This document shows positions 1-3,491 of a DNA stretch of 6,320 bases, one piece after another. The stretch's first letter is position 1. Each line of letters opens with the position of its first letter. The DNA comes from SOIA01 sp050116035. GTDB taxonomy: Bacteria; Acidobacteriota; Aminicenantia; Aminicenantales; Aminicenantaceae. The notes beneath the pieces were generated by a model. The model did no database searches. It saw only the letters and a program-made list of their open reading frames with translations, and was not told the DNA's origin. The stretch spans positions 1 to 6,320 of the forward strand of contig JASFPJ010000201.1 in the NCBI GenBank assembly GCA_050116035.1, given 5' to 3'. A program made the translations under genes and the position numbers.

Positions 1-10
1 CGGCAATCTC
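1..10 (+). repeat. Truncated copy of GGCAATCTC-type dispersed repeat
   Basis: The window opens with CGGCAATCTC, the exact reverse complement of GAGATTGCCG at 57-66. It is best read as the right end of a second, inverted copy of the 28-bp element at 57-84, the rest being cut by the window edge. The 46 bases between the two ends are AT-rich and non-coding. Confidence 0.6.
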
Positions 11-56
11 TTTGAAAGAAATTATGTTATTACAGGAATGTAGATATCCCTTTTAT

Positions 57-84
57 GAGATTGCCGCGCTTCGCTCGCAATGAC
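57..84 (-). repeat. GTCATTGCGAGC...GGCAATCTC dispersed repeat element
   Basis: Read on the minus strand, this 28-bp element starts GTCATTGCGAGCGAAGC and ends GCGGCAATCTC. From memory, elements of this type recur in many copies, often as inverted pairs, in the intergenic spaces of several bacterial lineages; I recognise the pattern but cannot check copy number here. Its centre (GCG-CTT-CGC) can fold into a small hairpin, as in REP-like sequences. With the truncated inverted copy at 1-10 it forms a BIME-like pair. Family membership is recognition from memory; the inverted relation is seen directly. Confidence 0.65.
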
Positions 85-93
85 ACTTTTATC

Positions 94-126
94 CTCAGTA
101 TCATTAATAACTCAGTATCATTAATA
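94..126 (+). repeat. 16-bp tandem direct repeat, period 17
   Basis: CTCAGTATCATTAATA occurs exactly at 94-109 and again at 111-126, separated by a single A. This is a recent-looking tandem duplication in non-coding DNA. The submotif TCATTAATA recurs at 1280-1288. No function can be assigned. Confidence 0.85.
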
Positions 127-154
127 GAAATGTTACTTAATTTCTGAGCATAAT

Positions 155-170
155 CACCTGTCCCTTTTTT
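155..170 (-). repeat. Degenerate half copy of the GGGGACAGG palindrome
   Basis: CACCTGTCCCTTTTTT is the reverse complement of a half element AAAAAAGGGACAGGTG. Its last 14 bases (157-170) are identical to 1357-1370, including the loss of one C compared with the full copies. The left arm is missing, so it cannot form the full hairpin. It has the opposite orientation to the copy at 642-665, so the two bracket the DUF2061 gene. Confidence 0.55.
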
Positions 171-225
171 CTGAACTTGACTTTTCCTTTTCCGTTAATA
201 TCCTGTTAAAATAATTCCCATCAAT

Positions 226-310
226 ATCGAGATGTTTATTGCACAGAGATGTTTTTATAAATTGGAGATGTTTTTATTCAATGGAGATATTGTGCTGAAT
301 ATATCTCGAT
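226..310. repeat. 8-bp inverted pair (ATCGAGAT/ATCTCGAT) flanking the repeat array
   Basis: ATCGAGAT at 226-233 and its exact reverse complement ATCTCGAT at 303-310 bracket the GAGATG array. A nested inverted repeat, GAGATAT (284-290) with ATATCTC (301-307) and a 10-nt loop, shares the right arm. Either could be an operator or an mRNA leader hairpin just before the ribosome binding site at 315-320. Confidence 0.5.
229..290 (+). repeat. GAGATG-(T)TTAT repeat array upstream of the DUF2061 gene
   Basis: Units start with GAGATG at 229, 246 and 265, and a fourth partial unit (GAGATATTG) starts at 284. Units two and three are each 19 bp and agree at 16 positions; the first is 17 bp with one T fewer. 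The spacing of 17-19 bp means the units do not lie exactly on one helical face. The array ends about 35 bp before the start codon at 326, so it lies in the leader or promoter region. It could be a protein-binding array or simple slippage; nothing here decides. Confidence 0.7.
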
Positions 311-314
311 TAAA

Positions 315-320
315 AGAGGA
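315..320 (+). promoter_or_regulatory. Ribosome binding site of the DUF2061 gene
   Basis: AGAGGA lies 5 nt before the ATG at 326. This supports that start; the next in-frame ATG is near the end of the gene. Confidence 0.75.
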
Positions 321-325
321 TAACG

Positions 326-643
326 ATGGCAAAAAAAACCAAAACTAAAGAGACGCATACACGAACGATTGTCAAGGCTATAAGCTGGCGAGTTGTGGCC
401 ACTCTGACTACGGCGACAATCGTCTTTATATTTACCCGAAAGTGGGATTTGACTTTAGAAATTACGTTCTTTGAGGTCTTGTGTAAAATTATATTCTACT
501 ATTTCCATGAAAGAATCTGGAACGTGGTGCACTGGGGACAGGAGAAGCATCCTTTGGCCGTACTTGAGGTCAATCGGGAGTTAGAACCTAAAGACATGGA
601 GATCATCAAGAATAAACTCAAGGATCTCGGCTACCTTGATTAA
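326..643 (+). CDS. DUF2061 family small membrane protein
   Basis: This 105-residue protein has the DUF2061 core at about residues 13-71: a basic N-terminus, then TIVKAISWR (14-22), a first hydrophobic segment (about 19-37), a short polar turn (RKWD, 38-41), a second hydrophobic segment (about 44-60) and the signature HERIWN (61-66) followed by W70-G71. It should be a two-helix inner-membrane hairpin. The family has no established function; in other bacteria the domain also occurs fused to sulfate-assimilation enzymes, but nothing here links it to sulfur. A charged tail of about 34 residues (72-105) follows the domain, is predicted soluble, and is not explained by the family core. The ATG at 326 has a good ribosome binding site. 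The gene stands alone, converging on the toxin-antitoxin operon, and its TAA stop runs into the palindrome at 642-665. Confidence 0.85.
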   Translation: MAKKTKTKETHTRTIVKAISWRVVATLTTATIVFIFTRKWDLTLEITFFEVLCKIIFYYFHERIWNVVHWGQEKHPLAVLEVNRELEPKDMEIIKNKLKDLGYLD

Positions 644-665
644 AAAGTAGACAGGCCCCTTTTTT
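642..665 (+). terminator. GGGGACAGG-type palindrome between convergent genes (possible bidirectional terminator)
   Basis: The element reads A5-GTAGACAGGCCCC-T6. It matches the perfect copy at 1322-1347 at 22 of 24 positions; two left-arm G bases have become T and A, which weakens the stem. It sits exactly between the DUF2061 stop (TAA, 641-643) and the toxin stop (TGA on the minus strand, 665-667), overlapping both. T-runs on both strands make it a plausible but weak bidirectional intrinsic terminator. It is also a member of the dispersed repeat family found at 155, 1322, 1349 and 1445. Confidence 0.55.
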
Positions 666-940
666 CAATAAGCGTTGCCTCTGGGAACGATCGCAAGAAC
701 TCCAATGCGCTTATTTTCTCTGTCCAGTTCAAAGATGAGTCTTTTGTCTCCGACTCTAAGCCGATAAAATCCTCTGAGTTTTCCGACTAAAGGCCTGACA
801 TCTTTATGAGAGAGAGGGTTTTCCGATGTCTCAAGATTTTCAAGGCTATCCAGTAGTTTTTGTGATGTTTTTTTATTTAACTTTTTTAAGCATTTTATGG
901 AGTCTTTCGAAAACTCAACTTTCCAGTTCTTTTTTAGCAT
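665..940 (-). CDS. RelE/ParE superfamily toxin of a type II toxin-antitoxin pair
   Basis: This 91-residue basic protein has the RelE/ParE fold layout: an N-terminal strand (WKVEFSKD, 6-13), a helical hairpin rich in Lys and Leu (about 14-37), then the strand core with LVGKLRGFYRLRVGDKRLIF (51-70) and the C-terminal IVPRGNAY (84-91). Residues matching family active-site positions are K54, R62, R87 and Y91 (R-x3-Y at the end). RelE members cut mRNA in the ribosome, while ParE members poison gyrase; the retained basic and Tyr residues favour RelE-like mRNA interferase activity, but this is inference. The start ATG (938-940) lies inside the antitoxin gene, giving a 26-bp overlap, so translation is probably coupled; an AAAAGGAG sequence lies 12 nt upstream. 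It appears intact. Its stop codon touches the palindrome at 642-665. Confidence 0.87.
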   Translation of the reverse strand: MLKKNWKVEFSKDSIKCLKKLNKKTSQKLLDSLENLETSENPLSHKDVRPLVGKLRGFYRLRVGDKRLIFELDRENKRIGVLAIVPRGNAY

Positions 941-1163
941 CCTTTATGGATACTCCTTTTCCTTTTCTGAATTCCTCAGATGACGCGATTAAATTTTCAT
1001 AAAGGCCGGGGATAGCAAGGAGTTCAAGCGTTTCCTTGTGTCTTTCCACATACTCGTCTATCAATTCAACGATGATGTCGTTCATTTTTTTATTTTCCAA
1101 ACTAGAGATAGCCTTCAATATGTTTTTTTTGTCTTCTGGAATACGGATGGTTGCTGTTTCCAT
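915..1163 (-). CDS. Antitoxin with ribbon-helix-helix-like N-terminus
   Basis: This 82-residue protein begins METATIRIPEDKKNILKAIS, a short strand followed by two helices (about residues 10-43), the usual layout of a ribbon-helix-helix DNA-binding dimer. The acidic and helical C-terminal half (about 44-82) would wrap and block the toxin. Antitoxins of this kind also bind their own promoter and repress the operon. A longer reading from a GTG at 1172 is possible, but that GTG lies inside the ribosome binding site GAGGTG, which is 6 nt before the ATG at 1161-1163; the ATG is therefore chosen. The gene precedes and overlaps the toxin gene by 26 bp in another frame, as is standard for these modules. 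The exact antitoxin family (RelB, ParD or CopG type) cannot be fixed by eye. Confidence 0.8.
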   Translation of the reverse strand: METATIRIPEDKKNILKAISSLENKKMNDIIVELIDEYVERHKETLELLAIPGLYENLIASSEEFRKGKGVSIKDAKKELES

Positions 1164-1171
1164 TTTAAACA

Positions 1172-1177
1172 CCTCGT
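1172..1177 (-). promoter_or_regulatory. Ribosome binding site that fixes the antitoxin start
   Basis: On the minus strand GAGGTG lies 6 nt before the ATG at 1163. The alternative GTG start at 1172 is part of this same hexamer (its last three bases), so it cannot use it as a Shine-Dalgarno sequence. Confidence 0.7.
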
Positions 1178-1180
1178 CAG

Positions 1181-1198
1181 TAGATTAGTCTATTAATC
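1181..1198. promoter_or_regulatory. Candidate antitoxin operator over the -10 element
   Basis: TAGATTAGTCTA (1181-1192) is a palindrome of TAGA/TCTA around a 4-bp centre, and it overlaps GATTA(N6)TAATC (1183-1198), a second inverted repeat. Both cover the -10 of the toxin-antitoxin promoter, where an autorepressing antitoxin dimer would be expected to bind. The symmetry is seen; the binding is inferred. Confidence 0.45.
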
Positions 1199-1210
1199 GC
1201 TTTTTGTCAA
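1182..1210 (-). promoter_or_regulatory. Sigma-70-type promoter of the toxin-antitoxin operon
   Basis: On the minus strand a consensus -35 (TTGACA, 1205-1210) is followed after exactly 17 bp by TAATCT (1182-1187), which keeps the three most conserved -10 positions (T, A and final T). The predicted transcript would start around 1175, leaving a very short leader and trimming the ribosome binding site at 1172-1177, so either the start lies slightly upstream or another -10 is used. The -35 and spacing are strong; the -10 is weak. Confidence 0.6.
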
Positions 1211-1321
1211 ATATAAAATAAAAAATCTTTGGAGTTTGTTCGTCTATATATTCGGAACAATGAAGAAATTTCATTCTCTTCATTAATAGGACGTCTGGGC
1301 ATGCCTCACTTCTTCACTTTC

Positions 1322-1347
1322 AAAAAAAGGGGACAGGCCCCTTTTTT
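1322..1347 (+). repeat. Perfect GGGGACAGGCCCC palindrome, forward copy
   Basis: The element is A7-GGGGACAGGCCCC-T6. The arms AAAAAAGGGG and CCCCTTTTTT are exact complements around the loop ACAGG, giving a 10-bp stem. Such a hairpin with T-runs on both strands can act as a terminator in either direction. From memory, GGGGACAGG-type palindromes are seen as dispersed repeats in several bacterial groups, in some cases near REP-associated transposase genes; no such transposase is in this window. Confidence 0.75.
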
Positions 1348-1348
1348 G

Positions 1349-1370
1349 AAAAATAGCCTGTCCCTTTTTT
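1349..1370 (-). repeat. Degenerate inverted copy of the GGGGACAGG palindrome
   Basis: The element reads A5-TAGCCTGTCCC-T6 and lies one base after the forward copy, in opposite orientation. Its GCCTGTCCC (1356-1364) is complementary to GGGACAGGC (1330-1338) of that copy, so the pair can also fold as one larger hairpin. Confidence 0.6.
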
Positions 1371-1376
1371 AGTCTT

Positions 1377-1411
1377 TTTTTGATTTTTCTTGTGTTTTTG
1401 ATTTTTCTTGT
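1377..1411 (+). repeat. 17-bp tandem direct repeat, period 18
   Basis: TTTTTGATTTTTCTTGT occurs exactly at 1377-1393 and 1395-1411, separated by one G. It lies immediately before the TAAAAT -10-like hexamer, so it may include spacer and -35 sequence of a uspA promoter. Confidence 0.85.
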
Positions 1412-1417
1412 TAAAAT
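1390..1417 (+). promoter_or_regulatory. Weak candidate promoter of the uspA-dprA-topA operon
   Basis: TAAAAT at 1412-1417 matches five of six -10 bases. A poor -35 (TTGTGT, 1390-1395) lies 16 bp upstream. A similar TGTTAAAATA string occurs at 204-213 before the DUF2061 gene, which hints at a shared promoter motif. Transcription from here would begin near 1424 and would run through the palindrome at 1445-1471. Confidence 0.35.
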
Positions 1418-1444
1418 ATCCATACGAATTTTGAGACCAGCTCT

Positions 1445-1471
1445 AAAAAAAGGGGCCTGTCCCCTTTTTTT
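1445..1471 (-). terminator. Perfect GGGGACAGG-type palindrome, inverted copy, in uspA leader
   Basis: The element is A7-GGGGCCTGTCCCC-T7: an 11-bp stem with a CCTGT loop, ending in seven T bases on the plus strand. It is the reverse complement of the copy at 1322-1347 apart from one extra terminal T. It looks like a compact intrinsic terminator placed 38 bp before the uspA start codon and downstream of the weak promoter at 1390-1417, so it could reduce or regulate expression of the operon. It may equally be an inert repeat. Confidence 0.6.
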
Positions 1472-1498
1472 GTGCGAACCTTGAGTTCAACTCGAAAG

Positions 1499-1503
1499 AG
1501 GAG
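1499..1503 (+). promoter_or_regulatory. Ribosome binding site of uspA
   Basis: AGGAG lies 6 nt before the ATG at 1510, within a longer purine run (AAAGAGGAGAGG). This is a strong site and fixes the start. Confidence 0.85.
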
Positions 1504-1509
1504 AGGAAA

Positions 1510-2388
1510 ATGGCAGATTTCATAAACAAAATACTTTGGGCGACAGACTTCTCAGATGAAGCGAAGGAATCACTTCTGTATGCGGATGCGTTTGCCAAGA
1601 CTTTTAAGGCCAGCATCCTCGGGCTTCACATCGTCCCTGATTTTTCGGCGGCACTCTATGATGCCGCTTATGTGATCAAGGGTGAGCTCGCTCAAAGGAT
1701 CGATGAAGTCAAAAAAGAGGCGGAAGATAGGCTCAAAGAGATATCCAAAGATAAAGGGATTCCTTTTAAAGCCATGGTCAGGGAAGGCACGGCCGCCAAA
1801 ATAATTATCGATGTAGCTGAGAAAGAAAAGGTGGATTTGATCGTCATAGGTAGAAGAGGGATGTCAACAGTGGAGAAACTCTTTATCGGGAGTGTTGCCA
1901 ATCAGGTTTTGCGGACTTCGCCGGTTCCCATCCTCATCACCAAGAAGAAAACGGGGACGCCTCAATTCAAGAAGATCATCGTCCCCACCGATTTTTCCGA
2001 GCAGGAAGAGTCAGAGAGGGATTTTGCCTGGAAGTTGGCCAAGGGCTTTGCTGCCGACCTCACTCTCCTTCACGTTCTGGAGTTGCATGACTATGAATTC
2101 TCGCCCAGAGTTCTGGATGATTTGATGGAATCTCTCCTCAAGAGACTCAGGCAGAGGAAAAAGAGGGAAAAAGTCGAGTTCAAAGTGACAGAGGAAGTCC
2201 ACCGGGCCATCAATGCTTCGGTGGGAATCGTGGAATATGCCGAAACCCACAAATTTGACATGATCGTCATATCCACCTGTGTCCACAGCAAGCTGGAGCG
2301 GTTCTTCCTGGGCAGCACAACCGAGAAGGTGATCTCCTACACGGATATCCCCATTTTTGCCATTCCACCGACATACTGCCTTGCGTGA
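1510..2388 (+). CDS. Tandem-domain universal stress protein (UspA family)
   Basis: This 292-residue cytoplasmic protein has two Usp domains. Domain one (about 5-148) opens with ILWATDFSDEA and carries the nucleotide-binding pattern G-x2-G-x9-G-S intact (G114, G117, G127, S128; GRRG...GS), so it should bind ATP. Domain two (about 154-288) opens with KKIIVPTDFSEQ and keeps the fold and the final G268-S269, but the first two glycines are replaced by S255 and V258, so nucleotide binding there is doubtful. Usp proteins aid survival under starvation, redox or other stress, mostly by unknown mechanisms. A linker helix rich in Lys and Arg (about 205-220) lies within domain two. The last bases form GTGA with the dprA start (4-bp overlap), so it leads the dprA-topA operon, an unusual placement for a stress protein. 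Confidence 0.93.
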   Translation: MADFINKILWATDFSDEAKESLLYADAFAKTFKASILGLHIVPDFSAALYDAAYVIKGELAQRIDEVKKEAEDRLKEISKDKGIPFKAMVREGTAAKIIIDVAEKEKVDLIVIGRRGMSTVEKLFIGSVANQVLRTSPVPILITKKKTGTPQFKKIIVPTDFSEQEESERDFAWKLAKGFAADLTLLHVLELHDYEFSPRVLDDLMESLLKRLRQRKKREKVEFKVTEEVHRAINASVGIVEYAETHKFDMIVISTCVHSKLERFFLGSTTEKVISYTDIPIFAIPPTYCLA

Positions 2389-3491
2389 AGTTGGAAGATA
2401 ACCGGAGATATTGGGTTGCTCTAAACCTTGTTCTGGCTGAGAGTCTCAGGGCCGCGAAGAAAGTCGTCGGCCATTTTCCAACAGTTAGAGATGTTTTCAA
2501 GGCCAGTCGGCGGGAATTAATTTCTCTAGGGATAGATGAAGAGAAGGTTCAGGATCTGACCTCTCCCAGGCTTCTGGATCGAGCCAGTCGAGAAATCGAG
2601 AGATTAGAGAGAAAAGGTTATTCTATCCTGACGTTTGAGGATAGGAATTATCCGGAATATTTAAGAGAGACATTCGATCCTCCTTACGTCCTGTATTGCG
2701 CGGGGAGGATTGAGGCACTCAAGGGCCCGGTCGTTTCCATAGTCGGATCCAGGAAGCCCTCAGCCTACGGACGGGCTGTGGCGGAGAGATTAGCGCGGGA
2801 CCTGGCCTCTCGAGGGCTTGTGATTGTCAGTGGATTGGCGCGCGGCGTTGATTCCATATCCCATTGGGGTGCGCTTGAAGGAGGAAAAACAGTCGCTGTG
2901 TTGGGTTCAGGATTGGAAATCATTTATCCCAGGGAAAACCGCGGCCTTTTTAACAAGATCATCGAGCAAGGAGCTGTCGTGTCCGAGTTTCCTCCGGAAT
3001 CCCCTCCACTGGGATTCCATTTCCCGATTCGAAACCGGATTATCAGCGGATTATCCCTTGCTCTGATAGTGGTGGAAGCGACAAAGAGGAGTGGATCTTT
3101 GATCTCAGCCCGTTTGGCCCTGGAACAGAACAGGGAGGTCATGGCTGTTCCCGGGAACATCACATCCGAGCTCAGCCAGGGCACAAACTGGCTGATTCAA
3201 ACAGGCGCCAAACTGGTCGAGAGTTGGGAGGACGTGGCAGAGGAGCTGCCCTCTCCTCTTCAAGAGAAACTTCTCGGCCAAAAAGAGGAAGAAATCGAAG
3301 TCCCTCCTTCCGTGAGCCGCCAGGAAAAGAAGGTTTTCGATGTTCTCAAACCGGACTCCCTGACGCATGTCGATGAGCTGGTCGAGGAGATAGACTATTC
3401 TGTATCTGAAACTCTCTCCTTTTTGCTCAGTCTGGAACTAAAAGGATTGATATTCCAGAGACCTGGGAAATATTTTCAGAGGAGACTGTGA
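2385..3491 (+). CDS. dprA: DNA-processing protein DprA (Smf)
   Basis: DprA binds incoming single-stranded DNA and loads RecA during natural transformation; it is also widely kept in bacteria not known to be competent. The 368-residue protein has an N-terminal helical SAM/HhH-like region (about 1-65), the Rossmann-like DprA core (about 75-290) and a C-terminal winged-helix region (about 310-368), so it is the long three-part form, close to the size of E. coli Smf. Core motifs are complete: GSR (121-123), SGLARGVD (149-156), FPIRNRIISGLS (213-224), VEATKRSGS (230-238), and the later VPGN...QGTNWLIQTGA. The start is a GTG overlapping the uspA stop by 4 bp; no strong ribosome binding site is seen, which fits translational coupling. 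Its TGA stop overlaps the topA ATG by one base. Confidence 0.95.
   Translation: MKLEDNRRYWVALNLVLAESLRAAKKVVGHFPTVRDVFKASRRELISLGIDEEKVQDLTSPRLLDRASREIERLERKGYSILTFEDRNYPEYLRETFDPPYVLYCAGRIEALKGPVVSIVGSRKPSAYGRAVAERLARDLASRGLVIVSGLARGVDSISHWGALEGGKTVAVLGSGLEIIYPRENRGLFNKIIEQGAVVSEFPPESPPLGFHFPIRNRIISGLSLALIVVEATKRSGSLISARLALEQNREVMAVPGNITSELSQGTNWLIQTGAKLVESWEDVAEELPSPLQEKLLGQKEEEIEVPPSVSRQEKKVFDVLKPDSLTHVDELVEEIDYSVSETLSFLLSLELKGLIFQRPGKYFQRRL
3478..3484 (+). promoter_or_regulatory. Ribosome binding site that decides the topA start
   Basis: AGAGGAG lies inside the end of dprA, 6 nt before ATG 3491 but only 3 nt before the in-frame GTG at 3488. The ATG is therefore preferred, giving a TGATG stop/start overlap with dprA. 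Confidence 0.75.

Larger units (their letters stand above)
1..325. other. Gene-free AT-rich leader with repeats
   Basis: No convincing coding region lies in these 325 bases. They hold, in order, an inverted pair of GGCAATCTC-type repeats (1-10 and 57-84), a 16-bp direct duplication (94-126), a degenerate half of the GGGGACAGG palindrome (155-170), a pyrimidine-rich stretch with weak promoter-like elements (TTGACT at 177-182, TAAAAT at 207-212; the 24-bp gap is too long for a standard sigma-70 promoter), and an array of GAGATG repeats (229-290) ending in the ribosome binding site of the DUF2061 gene. The upstream neighbour gene is outside the window. Confidence 0.7.
1173..1509. other. Gene-free divergent spacer between TA operon and uspA
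   Basis: These 337 bases separate the divergent toxin-antitoxin and uspA operons. They contain the TA promoter and operator (1181-1210), an AT-rich stretch, a weak inverted repeat TGAAGA/TCTTCA (1261-1282), three copies of the GGGGACAGG palindrome family (1322-1347, 1349-1370, 1445-1471), an 18-bp-period tandem repeat (1377-1411), a weak promoter-like -10 (TAAAAT, 1412-1417) and the uspA ribosome binding site. No coding region is supported. Confidence 0.7.

Noticed and set aside
1..170. A CRISPR array or integron-like attachment sites from the repeats at the left edge
   Set aside because: The repeats are of different families, too few, not evenly spaced with unique spacers, and no cas gene or integron integrase is present; the xerC-like gene is in a housekeeping context far away.
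177..212. TTGACT ... TAAAAT as a strong promoter of the DUF2061 gene
   Set aside because: The gap is 24 bp, too long for sigma-70; the alternative TAATAT at 196-201 gives only 13 bp. It is mentioned only as weak promoter-like sequence.
1261..1282. Inverted repeat TGAAGA/TCTTCA as a terminator
   Set aside because: The stem is only 6 bp with a 10-nt loop, AT-rich and without a T-run; it does not follow a plus-strand gene.
3488..3490. GTG at 3488 as the topA start
   Set aside because: It is only 3 nt from the AGAGGAG site, while the next codon ATG at 3491 is 6 nt away and gives the standard MTKRLVIVESPAKA beginning.
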